DNA of 46,619 nucleotides, taken from assembly GCA_040755155.1 (NCBI GenBank), contig JBFMBP010000030.1:1-46619 (forward strand), given 5' to 3'. This document shows, piece by piece, positions 25,340 through 33,859 of the stretch. Position numbers and translations under genes: made by a program. The notes beneath the pieces are model-generated. The model saw nothing but the letters and a program-made list of their open reading frames with translations, did not search any database and had not been told where the DNA came from. Every line of letters starts with the position of its first letter. Positions within the stretch are counted from its first letter, which is position 1. The DNA is from Candidatus Omnitrophota bacterium. Lineage in GTDB: Bacteria > Hinthialibacterota > Hinthialibacteria > Hinthialibacterales > Hinthialibacteraceae.

Positions 25340-26371
25340 TCATTCCAAAACGCGCAGTTGTTGCACTTCTTCGATGAGCAGGCTATAGCGTTGCCCGTCT
25401 TCGGCGGTAAACAATAACCGCCCTAATTCGTCGATCCCCTGCGTTACGCCCATCATTTCCCGGCCCAGCCGCAGCAAGCGCACCTTCTTTCCCAGCGAGA
25501 TCTCATAACGCCGCCAATATCCCCGGATCGCTTCTCCCCGGTCGTTCTGCGACGCTTCCCAAAGCGCTTCCCATGTGGCGCCGCATTGCGCCAGCAAGAG
25601 ATCGCGCCGCCATTCTTCAGGCTTCAACATGGCCAGCGAAACTGCCGTCTCCCGGCATTCCAACGGCCAATCGCTAGGGCCGCTATGCACGTTAAGACCT
25701 AGACTGACGAGCGCCGTCCGGCACTGGAAATCTTTTTCCACCAGTACGCCGCCCAGTTTGCGCCCTTGCGCCATCAGATCGTTAGGCCACTTGATGACGC
25801 AGGGGATGCCATAAGCCGTATCGAACACGCGGGCGACGGCAGCGGCGGCGTAAATCGACAGTATCGAGGGCGGCGGCTCCCATTCGCCCAGTTGCAGCGA
25901 AAACGTGAGCAGCAAATCCTTGCCTTTGGGCGAATTCCAAGCTCTGCCTTGCCGCCCGCGTCCTCGCATTTGATGATTGGCGGCGAAGACGGCGCCATGA
26001 ACCGCCCCGCTTTCCATCAACGTTTTGGCGGCGTCGATCGTAGAGGAAATTTCATCGAAGCAATATATCCGGCTTCCCCACCACCGAGTCGAGAGATTCC
26101 CGGCAATCGCATCAGGATGCAAAACCTCCTCGCAAGGCTCATAGTAAAACCTGTCCAGATCGTAAGGCTTAATCAAAATCCCATCCTCCCGCAAAGAGGA
26201 AATCGCTTCCGTAACAGCCTCTATGCTTAATCCTGACAGGCGCGCAAGATCGGCCATAGTCAGCCGCATAAGCGGACGCTTGACGAATACCCGCATGATG
26301 GCAGTTTTGTTGGGGTGGTTGGCGAGGTAACGCTTATCTGTTGGATTGGGGTTTTTGGATGATGAGCGCAT
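25340..26371 (-). CDS. birA: Biotin-[acetyl-CoA-carboxylase] ligase (BirA)
   Basis: The protein has 343 residues. An N-terminal winged helix (about 25-75: VFVKRPLMRLTMADLARLSGLSIEAVTEAISSLREDG) precedes the ligase domain with FDEISSTIDAAK, the biotinyl-AMP loop RGRGRQGRAWNSP and KWPNDLMAQGRKLGGVLVE. It activates biotin to biotinyl-5'-AMP and transfers it to the carboxyl carrier protein. The HTH suggests it may also repress biotin genes, as in E. coli, but none lie here. The ribosome site is weak. A second in-frame ATG (MRVFVKRP) 75 bases in would still keep the HTH. Confidence 0.93.
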   Translation of the reverse strand: MRSSSKNPNPTDKRYLANHPNKTAIMRVFVKRPLMRLTMADLARLSGLSIEAVTEAISSLREDGILIKPYDLDRFYYEPCEEVLHPDAIAGNLSTRWWGSRIYCFDEISSTIDAAKTLMESGAVHGAVFAANHQMRGRGRQGRAWNSPKGKDLLLTFSLQLGEWEPPPSILSIYAAAAVARVFDTAYGIPCVIKWPNDLMAQGRKLGGVLVEKDFQCRTALVSLGLNVHSGPSDWPLECRETAVSLAMLKPEEWRRDLLLAQCGATWEALWEASQNDRGEAIRGYWRRYEISLGKKVRLLRLGREMMGVTQGIDELGRLLFTAEDGQRYSLLIEEVQQLRVLE

Positions 26372-26383
26372 TACGAATAGATT

Positions 26384-26694
26384 TCATAAGGAGATTTTAA
26401 CAATCTCTATTATGATCGGTATATGTATAGCTGCGCTAGCCGCAAACCATGCAGCACGTACAACACTACGTGTTAATCGTAATAGTTCATCTCTTGCTTC
26501 TTCAGCGCGAGAGGCTGCTAATTTCGCTAGTGAAGCAGCTTCCTCAATTCTTTTTTCTTTTTGTTGAAGTAACCAATCATTTATGAGCGGAATTTTTCCT
26601 GAACCATCTACTCCTTGTGCAAGTTTATCTCGGACTGATTTTTCACCCGTAGAGTCTACCTTTAGACTACGACTTATGGCATCATGATAAATTA
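26384..26694 (-). pseudogene. AT-rich orphan reading frame without start codon (gene remnant)
   Basis: On the reverse strand a frame stays open for about 100 codons and ends at TGA (26384-26386), but it contains no ATG, GTG or TTG. Translation reads KVDSTGEKSVRDKLAQGVD, then INDWLLQQKEKRIEEAASLA and KLAASRAEEARDELLRLTRS, ending with a hydrophobic tail RAAWFAASAAIHIPIIIEI. This looks like genuine protein: an amphipathic coiled coil and a C-terminal membrane-type tail. Codons (TTA, CTA, ATA, AGA, GCA) differ sharply from the GC-richer neighbours. The best reading is the 3' remnant of a transferred gene whose front was lost. Its function is unknown. Confidence 0.55.
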
Positions 26695-27687
26695 TTAGGG
26701 AGTAGAGAGTTTGCGGAATTTTTCATACGCCGCTGGATCGTCCTTTGTTCCTTGAAACTGAAAGGGCTGATATTGGTTGATCTCTTTTAACATTAAACCA
26801 TAGGAGCATCCATGCAGGACGGAGATTTCGGCGGCTTTGGCTGCTTCCTCCCCGGTTTTGTCGTCTTCATTGCAGACGATCGGCTTTGAATATTTCTTCC
26901 ATAGCGAAATGCAATCGGGGATTTTCTCTACCGGCGCGCCATTGAAATGAAGCAGGATGAAATCGGCGGCTTCGGCGATTTTTTCATTGGTTAGTCCATC
27001 GCCCAAGCCGCTGGTAGAGACAAATAGGCGAGGAGCAGTTTGTTTGGCAAGTTGGATCAATTCGACTTCGCCTGCGGGCGACTTGATAATGGAGCGGTCA
27101 AAGCCGTCGTGGCCGTATTCGTTGGCAATTTCGACGGCAACATTTGTGAATCCTTCCTTCTCGATCCAGCGAACGGCGTTGACGACTCCCTTGCGAACGG
27201 CGTCATCGTTCTTGAGAATCTGGTCCTGGCGTTGGTAGAAAAGACCAAGAATGACGGCGATTCCTTGACGGTCGCAGGCTTCGATGACTCGCTTCACTCG
27301 ATGCAAATATTCATCGCGCAATGAACCGTCCGGATTGAAAGCGGAATTGAGCGCGCCTTCATAACCGGGCATTCCGCCCTGAAGGTTGAGCGTGAACGCC
27401 CGCACGCCGCTGGCGTAATAATCTGGGATTCGAGGAAGGAAGGCTTCCGTATTTTTATCGGGATCGAAATCCCGGCGGTTCAAATCTTCGAACGTGGAGT
27501 TGACCATGCGGACGTTCAGCAAGAGGCCGTCCGCCTTGGCGCCAGGATAAGCCGATTGGCCATTAATGAGCCAGCGATCTTTCTCGATAGAGAGGCGGGT
27601 GTGGCGCACTTCTTCCGCCAGAAGGCTCTGGCTCGCTATCGATAAAAACAGAAACGCCAATAATCCACGCGAAATAAACCGATTCAT
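26695..27687 (-). CDS. Secreted GH5-like (clan GH-A) glycoside hydrolase
   Basis: The protein has 330 residues with a signal peptide (residues 1-24, SQSLLA/EE). The TIM-barrel features of cellulase-type clan GH-A enzymes are visible: RAFTLNLQGG, GIAVILGLFYQ, TNVAVEIANEYGHDG with E190 as probable acid/base (NE motif) and KPIVCNEDD with E274 as probable nucleophile. It would cleave a beta-glycan outside the cytoplasm. Its ATG overlaps the pyrE stop (ATGA), so it is translationally coupled to a pyrimidine gene, an odd partnership. It is the last gene of the reverse operon starting at 30592. Confidence 0.78.
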   Translation of the reverse strand: MNRFISRGLLAFLFLSIASQSLLAEEVRHTRLSIEKDRWLINGQSAYPGAKADGLLLNVRMVNSTFEDLNRRDFDPDKNTEAFLPRIPDYYASGVRAFTLNLQGGMPGYEGALNSAFNPDGSLRDEYLHRVKRVIEACDRQGIAVILGLFYQRQDQILKNDDAVRKGVVNAVRWIEKEGFTNVAVEIANEYGHDGFDRSIIKSPAGEVELIQLAKQTAPRLFVSTSGLGDGLTNEKIAEAADFILLHFNGAPVEKIPDCISLWKKYSKPIVCNEDDKTGEEAAKAAEISVLHGCSYGLMLKEINQYQPFQFQGTKDDPAAYEKFRKLSTP

Positions 27688-28304
27688 TGGGAGTTCCTCA
27701 TTTCCGGCGGCAGGAGTTCGGAGATCGTAAACAAAGGAGAGTATTCTACGCCCGCCTTATCGAAAGCTTCCCGCCCGCCTTGCTCCCGGTCGACGAGAGC
27801 GATCATTTTGACGATTTCGCCGCCCTCGGCGCGGATGGCGTCGATGGCGCGCAATGCGGAGCCGCCGGTGGTAATGACGTCCTCGACGACGGCGACGCGC
27901 TTGCCTCGAATCTCTACGCCCTCGATCAGGCTTTGGGTTCCATGCTTCTTGGCTTCCTTGCGCACGATGAAAAACGGGATAGGACGGCCTAGAAGATAAC
28001 TGAGCAGGGACGCGCCGCTAACCATCGGATCGGCGCCCAACGTCGGTCCGCCGACGGCTTCGACGTTATCGTTTTTGATATTTTCCAAAATCAACATGGA
28101 GAGACAAAAAAGGCCGTTCGGATCGCAGGTCGTCTTTTTCCCGTCGATGTAATACGTTGAAGTTTTGCCGGACGTAAGGATGAATGGCTTGTCCGGCGGC
28201 GCCAGTTTCAGAGATTTTTCTTTGATGATCTCTCTCAAATTATCCCGGATGAGCGTAGCTTCTTCCGCCGATAAACGGGTTAGATCGAAAGTGTAATCCG
28301 TCAT
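27684..28304 (-). CDS. pyrE: Orotate phosphoribosyltransferase
   Basis: The protein has 206 residues from the ATG at 28304, which has GAGGAA upstream. The frame extends 39 codons further but overlaps the end of the previous gene. The PRPP-binding signature VAVVEDVITTGGSALRAID and the region LTSGKTSTYYIDGKKTTCDP identify OPRTase. It converts orotate and PRPP to OMP in de novo pyrimidine synthesis in the cytosol. It lies 41 bp after the VWA membrane protein gene and overlaps the GH5-like gene by 4 bp. Confidence 0.93.
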   Translation of the reverse strand: MTDYTFDLTRLSAEEATLIRDNLREIIKEKSLKLAPPDKPFILTSGKTSTYYIDGKKTTCDPNGLFCLSMLILENIKNDNVEAVGGPTLGADPMVSGASLLSYLLGRPIPFFIVRKEAKKHGTQSLIEGVEIRGKRVAVVEDVITTGGSALRAIDAIRAEGGEIVKMIALVDREQGGREAFDKAGVEYSPLFTISELLPPEMRNSQ

Positions 28305-28345
28305 GATTGCGCGTTCCTCTTCGATTCTTCGATTATCCTCGAATT

Positions 28346-30592
28346 TTATGGCAATCCTTTTAGCCAGCGCATATACCACTCTAGCGCCAAGAGGGAAATC
28401 AAGGATAGAGCAGCCCACCATTTCTCGCCAAGAAAGCGAGATCGCTGTTCCTCTCGATAGACGGATGCGGCGGGCAAGCGATCCGCCAATGGCTTCCAGG
28501 CGGGAGAATTGGCGTATTCGCCGCCGGACGATTCGGCCATAGCGCGCAAATCGGAAACGTTCTGGCGCAGCTCGTAGGTTTCCATGCGGTTCGGTTCGAC
28601 GCGGAATTCGGCGGTGGCGCCGTCCAGGCGGTTGGCGAGAAGATAATTGCCCGGCTCCACCGGCGTATATCTCTCCTCAAAGCGGTTCGAGCGCGCCATC
28701 GCCGGAGAGAGCCATAGCGTTTCTTCTCGCGATGGTCCTTTTACGTCCACAGGGACGCCGCTTATCGTAGCATCACGAAGGCGGCTGGAGGCGATATATC
28801 CCACCTGGACCGGCTCGAAGATTTCGTAGAGCGAGCGGTCGGTAAATAGTTGGGATTCGTCAGCCAGCAGCCGGGGATTGCATTGATAGAGAACCGACAG
28901 CCAAAAAGACGAAAGCCAGTCCTCGCCGGTCAGCATGTTCCATCGCCAAAACGAATTGCTTTTCGAACAGACGATTTTTCCCAAGCCGAATCGATATTCG
29001 ACAAGAAGGGAGACGGCTTCTTGAGCCGATGTGAGGCCGTCGAGCAATATTTTTTCCGCCGCCGATGGGGGGCCGGTTTGGAAAAAAGGAAAAAGCGGGG
29101 GGATTTTCCGCTCTTCCGTATTCAAAAAAGCGGAATGGAGCGGATCGTCCGGTTCGGTAGGCGGACGGATGGATACGGATTGCAAAGCGGCCGTATATAT
29201 CTGCGATAAAGGCCCTGGAAGCGTTTCGCGCAGATTGGGAGGATAAGAAGCCGCATTGAGCGGACCAGGAAGGAACAACAATCCGCCGCCATTCTCCACA
29301 TAATCCCTCAGACGCTTAGCGAAATCGACATGATCGGGAAGAAAAGCGAAATTGTGAAGAATAACAACAGACCATTGCTCCAAATGAAGATCCGCGAGCG
29401 ATTCCGCAGCGGGAGCCGGTTCTGCGATGGGATTTTTATCGGCTTTTCCGGCGCGTTCCAGTACCCAGGAGCGGTCGCCAAGGGAAGATAGGCCGTTTTT
29501 GTGAGATAAATACGCCTGGAGATCGATCGTAAGCCGATCCTCCAAGGAACGTTTTAAAAATTTCATTTCCCAATCGGGAGCCGATGTTAGCAACAAAATA
29601 GGGTCTTTGGTTTTTCTGACGCGGACGCCGCGAATCAGCATGTTATTGCTGGCTAGTTGTTCCCCCGGAATAGGAACGGCTTCTACCGTAAATTGATATT
29701 CGCCGGGGGGGAGAGGGGGAATATCGAAGGTAAGAGTCTGTTTGCGAACCTCATTATTCAAATCCGCCGTTTTTTCTTCAAAATACAATTCCTCGCCCGA
29801 TAGGGATGCGCCCCGCGTTCTGACCACTACCGGCTGGAAAGGCGCATCGCCCGCCACTGCGATGCGCGCTTGCAATGGCAAAGGTTCGCCAACGCGAGCG
29901 TTCGACGGCGCCAACGCCGCTTCGAGGATGATGTCGGAAAGCGTCTCCGTCGTTCCTACGCCGAATGTATAAATTCTTTTGCCGAGAGCGGATTCGCCCG
30001 CTCCGGCATGGCGAAAGAGAGTATCGGCGGAATCGATCGGATTGGCTCCTTGATTCCAGCGGCCGTCGGTGAAGAGCAAAAGGTAGGCGGATTCGTCCTG
30101 GCGGGAAATCCGTTGGAATCGAGCGATCGCCGCCGATAAGTCCGTGAAGGGAAATGCCGGAGACGCGGATCGGGGAAAACCGGAAGTCCAGAGCGATTCA
30201 TCGGGCAGGGAACGCGCGGCGTTGGAAAAAAGAGCATACTTAAGATCGAATCCCTTGCGTTTCCATATAGCGGACAAATCTCCCTCTTGCAGGTTTTGGC
30301 GAAGAATCTCCCAACGGGAAAGTACGCCGATTCCCGATTTCTGCGCTGAAGGCCGGATGGGAAACGACATGCTTAACGAATCGTCCAAGGCGACATAAAG
30401 AACCGGAGAGACTGCGGTGCGGACCGTCTCTTTGATTTGGGGCTTCATCAGGAAGAAAAGCAATAATCCTAAAAAGATAAGGCGGCAAACGAGAAGACCC
30501 GTCCGCATTCCGGGAGATATGGGCGCGTCAAGACGCTTTAATGAGTATAAATAGATAGCGGCGCCGAAAACAAGAATAAAAAACAGGATCAA
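28346..30592 (-). CDS. VWA-domain membrane protein (BatA/glutamine-amidotransferase-like)
   Basis: The protein has 748 residues with a TTG start, preceded by AAAGGA. Two N-terminal transmembrane helices (1-16 and 31-49) are followed by a von Willebrand A-type domain, with the MIDAS DxSxS visible as DDSLS at 70-74 and SAYLLLFTDGRWNQG later. A Rossmann-like class I glutamine-amidotransferase-like segment follows (SVVILHNFAFLPDH, YVENGGGLLFLPGP). One transmembrane helix lies near the C-terminus (WWAALSLISLLALEWYM). This layout is common in large Bat/MoxR-type clusters of Planctomycetota-like bacteria, though no MoxR ATPase is present here. It probably acts at the envelope. Its exact role is unknown. 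Confidence 0.8.
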   Translation of the reverse strand: MILFFILVFGAAIYLYSLKRLDAPISPGMRTGLLVCRLIFLGLLLFFLMKPQIKETVRTAVSPVLYVALDDSLSMSFPIRPSAQKSGIGVLSRWEILRQNLQEGDLSAIWKRKGFDLKYALFSNAARSLPDESLWTSGFPRSASPAFPFTDLSAAIARFQRISRQDESAYLLLFTDGRWNQGANPIDSADTLFRHAGAGESALGKRIYTFGVGTTETLSDIILEAALAPSNARVGEPLPLQARIAVAGDAPFQPVVVRTRGASLSGEELYFEEKTADLNNEVRKQTLTFDIPPLPPGEYQFTVEAVPIPGEQLASNNMLIRGVRVRKTKDPILLLTSAPDWEMKFLKRSLEDRLTIDLQAYLSHKNGLSSLGDRSWVLERAGKADKNPIAEPAPAAESLADLHLEQWSVVILHNFAFLPDHVDFAKRLRDYVENGGGLLFLPGPLNAASYPPNLRETLPGPLSQIYTAALQSVSIRPPTEPDDPLHSAFLNTEERKIPPLFPFFQTGPPSAAEKILLDGLTSAQEAVSLLVEYRFGLGKIVCSKSNSFWRWNMLTGEDWLSSFWLSVLYQCNPRLLADESQLFTDRSLYEIFEPVQVGYIASSRLRDATISGVPVDVKGPSREETLWLSPAMARSNRFEERYTPVEPGNYLLANRLDGATAEFRVEPNRMETYELRQNVSDLRAMAESSGGEYANSPAWKPLADRLPAASVYREEQRSRFLGEKWWAALSLISLLALEWYMRWLKGLP

Positions 30593-30892
30593 TCGTTTGC
30601 GTCCTTTCGCAGGAGGTATGAATTATCCTTCGATTCCCTGAGAGCGGAAACTAACTATTCTTCTCATCTTAGCCGCGCGATGTCAGCTAGGGGAGAGGCG
30701 GCTTCCCCTTCTCATTTCGATTTATTATGATGTATGAAATAACGCCGATTTTTCCAGTACGAAAACGCAGTTATTCAATCGAATCTTTATTGGCGAAGTT
30801 TGGTTGGGATATCGAATACAACGATCCATGAGAATTTAGCAAGCCATTTTTAAATAAATCCGGTTCCATCTGCGTTAATCATCGAGGGGAGT
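30593..30892. other. Divergent intergenic region
   Basis: This 300-bp stretch separates the reverse VWA operon from the forward sigma-factor operon and must hold both promoters. I see no gene and no convincing -35/-10 pair. Confidence 0.4.
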
Positions 30893-31507
30893 ATGATAAC
30901 AGGAAGCCCAAACGAACACGGACAACTATTGCTTCGCTTTCGAGAAAAGGGCGATGTAGACGCTTTCGATCGGCTTATAGTGGCGTATCAAAAGCCTTTA
31001 TATAATTACTTGTTGAAACTGCTGCAAAATAAAGAAGACGCTGAAGACGGATTGCAAGAGATATGGATCAAAGTCATCCGGCAATGCGGCTCTTATCAAG
31101 AAAAAGGGCGTTTTTCTTCGTGGATATTCTGCATTGCGCACAATTATTGTCTTGACCTTTTCCGCCGCCGCCGCCATCGAATCAATGACGAGGAATTCGT
31201 GGAAACTCGTAATGGATTGGCTTTATTGGATATTATCCCAGCCAATGTTTTTACTCCCAGCGAAGCGGCGATGGAAAAAGAAATGATGGCGCTGTTGGAG
31301 CATGAGATAAAAGATATGCCAGTGTTGATTCGCGAAGTCTATCTTCTGCGCGCGCAACATGGAATACCCTTCAAAGAAATTGCAGAGATCCAGAAATCTC
31401 CCTTGGGAACCGTCCTTTCGCGAATGCACCAGGCCGTGAAATGGCTCGAGCCGATCATTCGATTGTATATGAAAGAAAGCGATCCCAAGACGGAAGAATC
31501 CGCCTAG
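30893..31507 (+). CDS. ECF-type RNA polymerase sigma factor
   Basis: The protein has 204 residues. Region 2 is clear: AFDRLIVAYQKPLYNYLLKLL, EDAEDGLQEIWIKVIRQ and FSSWIFCIAHNYCLDLFRRRR. Region 4 follows after a linker: REVYLLRAQHGIPFKEIAEIQKSPLGTVLSRMHQAVKWL. It directs RNA polymerase to a small regulon under envelope or other stress. GAGGGG lies before the ATG. The next gene, 22 bp on, encodes a membrane protein in the position of an anti-sigma factor, so release from it is the likely control. Confidence 0.93.
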   Translation: MITGSPNEHGQLLLRFREKGDVDAFDRLIVAYQKPLYNYLLKLLQNKEDAEDGLQEIWIKVIRQCGSYQEKGRFSSWIFCIAHNYCLDLFRRRRHRINDEEFVETRNGLALLDIIPANVFTPSEAAMEKEMMALLEHEIKDMPVLIREVYLLRAQHGIPFKEIAEIQKSPLGTVLSRMHQAVKWLEPIIRLYMKESDPKTEESA

Positions 31508-31529
31508 ACCACGGAAAGCAATACCATCC

Positions 31530-32042
31530 ATGAGCGTTACGCCTCTATTTCGTTTTTCCGACAAAAAAAAGAGATTGAACGAGAATCGCCTTTGGCTGTC
31601 GATGGACGAGCCGGAATGCAACGAGGAAGCGCGGGTTTTTGCAAATATTTGCGCCGTTGACGAATCCTTGAGGGATAAATGGGAAATTCTCAGACATTCG
31701 CTTGAGATGGGGGAAAAATTGGTATGGAGCGATCCCGATCCTTCCCTTCGCGCCAGTATTTTGGAAAAAGCGTATGCGGCGGTTATGCAAACCCAGACGG
31801 CGTCTCAAAAAAGCGAAACCACCGGCGCCTCCCTTTTCCGACTGCCGGGATGGGGATGGATCTGGGTTGCTCTCTTTCTCGTATTGAGCGGGGGAGTCTG
31901 CGAACAATTTCGGAATGCGAACGATAACGCCCTTCGTCTTGAACCGGTTGATATGGAAATTTTGTCTCTTCAAAGAGAAATAAATCAATTGAGGATGGAC
32001 ATTATCATAGAATTCGATTTCGATCCCGATGAGAACGCATGA
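31530..32042 (+). CDS. Putative anti-sigma factor (single-pass membrane protein)
   Basis: The protein has 170 residues. A cytosolic N-terminal part of about 105 residues (LWLSMDEPECNEEARVFANIC, ESLRDKWEILRHSLEMGE) resembles the sigma-binding region of RseA-like proteins. One transmembrane helix follows (107-124, GWGWIWVALFLVLSGGV), then a short periplasmic coil. There is no HxxxCxxC zinc motif. Its place directly after an ECF sigma gene and its ATGA overlap with the next gene support the assignment. The ribosome site is weak. Confidence 0.7.
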   Translation: MSVTPLFRFSDKKKRLNENRLWLSMDEPECNEEARVFANICAVDESLRDKWEILRHSLEMGEKLVWSDPDPSLRASILEKAYAAVMQTQTASQKSETTGASLFRLPGWGWIWVALFLVLSGGVCEQFRNANDNALRLEPVDMEILSLQREINQLRMDIIIEFDFDPDENA

Positions 32043-32701
32043 TGAATGAAAAACGGCAAGCGCCGAAAAAATCCGGACTCTTCATTGCGTCATTGCTGCT
32101 TATATCCGTATGGGGGGATTCGAACGTCAAGCCGGATGCATCGGCCGATCCTCCTATTCCTTCCGATTCCAGAGAGATAGAAAAGCCTCCCTTGCCGCCC
32201 TTTTCTCGAGTCGAGCCGATGGGCGGTTTGGATGAAGGACGCGGCGTTACTCCAGAAGACGAATTTCAGCGCATCCGCCAATTGCGGGAAGAATTTCCCA
32301 AACTAGCGGAAATATTGGAGGAAACGCGGCGAATTTCTCTCTCCATTCGCAACGCCGCTCTTTCCTATCGCCAATGCGATACTCCCGAGAAAAAAATCGC
32401 ATGGAAAAATAAAACCCGCGAATTGCTAAAACAAGAATTCGATCTCGAAGTCGAAAGGCAATACCTCGAGATCGAATATCTGAGCAAACGAATCGAAAAA
32501 CTAAAAATTCTTATAGCGCGTTTTGAAAAAAGCCAAGACGCCGTTCTCGAATACCGGTTGAAGAAAAAATTGCGCGATGACGACGCTAGCAAATCCCTGC
32601 CATTTCAACCGGAAAAGAAAATATCTCCATCCGAAGAAAACAATATTCCCTTCACGGAAGAGAAAACACCCGCTCCTTCCGCCATGGAAGCCCAGCGATA
32701 G
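32039..32701 (+). CDS. Exported coiled-coil protein of the sigma-factor operon
   Basis: The protein has 220 residues. Residues 12-26 are a hydrophobic export signal. A Pro-rich linker (PPIPSD to PPLPPFS) leads to a long helical region (about 75-180) with a heptad-like pattern (EEFPKLAEILEETRRISLSIR, QYLEIEYLSKRIEKLKILI). The C-terminus is charged and Pro-rich. No known domain was recognised. Its start overlaps the anti-sigma-like gene by 4 bp, so the two are translationally coupled. It could sense or stabilise the periplasmic part of that protein, in the manner of RseB or CpxP-like partners, but this is inference from position. Confidence 0.65.
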   Translation: MMNEKRQAPKKSGLFIASLLLISVWGDSNVKPDASADPPIPSDSREIEKPPLPPFSRVEPMGGLDEGRGVTPEDEFQRIRQLREEFPKLAEILEETRRISLSIRNAALSYRQCDTPEKKIAWKNKTRELLKQEFDLEVERQYLEIEYLSKRIEKLKILIARFEKSQDAVLEYRLKKKLRDDDASKSLPFQPEKKISPSEENNIPFTEEKTPAPSAMEAQR

Positions 32702-32728
32702 ATCTAGTTCGGCATGAACCAATCCCAC

Positions 32729-33238
32729 TTAAGAGGAAGCGGCGGGATTGTAGCAGCCGTTATCCATTGGATTGATTCGAACAAACTCATCCGGTGGAAT
32801 TGAAGGTCCAGGGGCGGAGCAATGTTCGTTGAACGTACGGCTCAGCGATTCCGCTATCATATCCGGACTCATTTTTTCCAAATGTCTGCGTTCGAGAACC
32901 GTCATCAATTCGCCGTTTTTAAAGAGAGCGATGCATGGAGAAGATGGCGGGATATTGGGCATATATCGCCTTGCTTGTTCAACCGCCTCCCGGTCGACTC
33001 CAGCGAATGCGGTTGTCAGTCGATCGGGGATGATTTTGTTCTGTAAGGCTTTCATTACGCCCGGCCGAGCTCCACCCGCTGCGCAACCGCATACGGAATT
33101 GATGACGACCAGCGTCGTTCCTTGGATTTTGGCAATCGCTTCATTTACTTCATCTATGGTTCGTAAAGAACGAATTCCCACGCTTTCTAATTCTTCCCAC
33201 ATGGGACGAACGGTTTCGGGATCATATAAGGGTTGCAT
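32729..33238 (-). CDS. Bacilliredoxin (BrxA/BrxB family)
   Basis: The protein has 169 residues from the ATG at 33238, with AAGGAG eight bases upstream; the longer frame has no ribosome site. It opens with MQPLYDPETVRPMWEELESVG and has VVINSVCGCAAGGARPG with the CGC redox motif (C50, C52), then FAGVDREAVEQAR, all typical of the former DUF1094 family. In Bacillus these thioredoxin-fold proteins remove bacillithiol from mixed disulfides. Here it may act on bacillithiol or another thiol. A C-terminal extension of about 25 residues (CSAPGPSIPPDEFVRINPMDNGC) carries extra cysteines. Confidence 0.9.
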   Translation of the reverse strand: MQPLYDPETVRPMWEELESVGIRSLRTIDEVNEAIAKIQGTTLVVINSVCGCAAGGARPGVMKALQNKIIPDRLTTAFAGVDREAVEQARRYMPNIPPSSPCIALFKNGELMTVLERRHLEKMSPDMIAESLSRTFNEHCSAPGPSIPPDEFVRINPMDNGCYNPAASS

Positions 33239-33322
33239 CGAACTTGTCTCCTTCGATTGTGTTTTTTTTATGGATACCATCGATCCACTTATTCCAATCT
33301 GCATTGAGATTGTCGCTTTTCA

Positions 33323-33418
33323 AATTCCTCTCCCAAGATTGGGAGAGGTTAGGTGAGGGTTGATATTATTAGACTTATTATTCCCTCACCCTAACCCTCT
33401 CCCAGAGGGCGATGGAAT
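33323..33418. repeat. About 100-bp palindromic dispersed element, family A, copy 2 (inverted)
   Basis: The reverse complement of this stretch follows the 2111-2211 element nearly base for base, including the central AATAATATCAACCCTCACC. Both inner hairpins are preserved (CTCTCCCAAGATTGGGAGAG and CTCTCCCAGAG). Confidence 0.8.
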
Positions 33419-33640
33419 ATATAAGCAATAATCCTAACGCATACTAGTATTATTCCACCGCCCCCTTGCAATATCTTGAAGGAAAAATGGAGCGGGGAGC
33501 AATTTATCAATTAAATATAGTATATTATTTATAAAATAATTCAAGTATTTTTTAACCGATTATTCTACTCTAAGAAGTATGGAGCGCCGATGAAAATCTA
33601 CTCCCCTTTTGGCTTTTGCTCTCGCGGGTTACGAATCTTG

Positions 33641-33649
33641 TGTTATACT
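33641..33649 (+). promoter_or_regulatory. Possible extended -10 element
   Basis: TGT followed by TATACT matches an extended -10 about 210 bp before the lipoprotein gene. No good -35 is seen. Confidence 0.3.
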
Positions 33650-33859
33650 AGATATTATTCCGTTTCCGAATCGCCGTATTTTTTTCCCTGATATTTTCCC
33701 CAGTGGATAACTTCATTGAAATGAGGGAATATCAAGGAGATGGATGATTGTAGTCATGGACGGTGTGGGCGCATCGGCTTCCGGAATCGGACAGTTTTCA
33801 AGAAAAAAAATACTGTTTATTGCCTTTGGCTGATATATTGAGTACAGGAGTTGAGGAAA

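Larger units (their letters stand above)
33239..33859. other. Long intergenic region with palindromic element
   Basis: This 620-bp stretch holds the family A element (33323-33418), a very AT-rich stretch around 33500-33560 and a possible extended -10 at 33641-33649. No supportable gene was seen. Confidence 0.5.
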
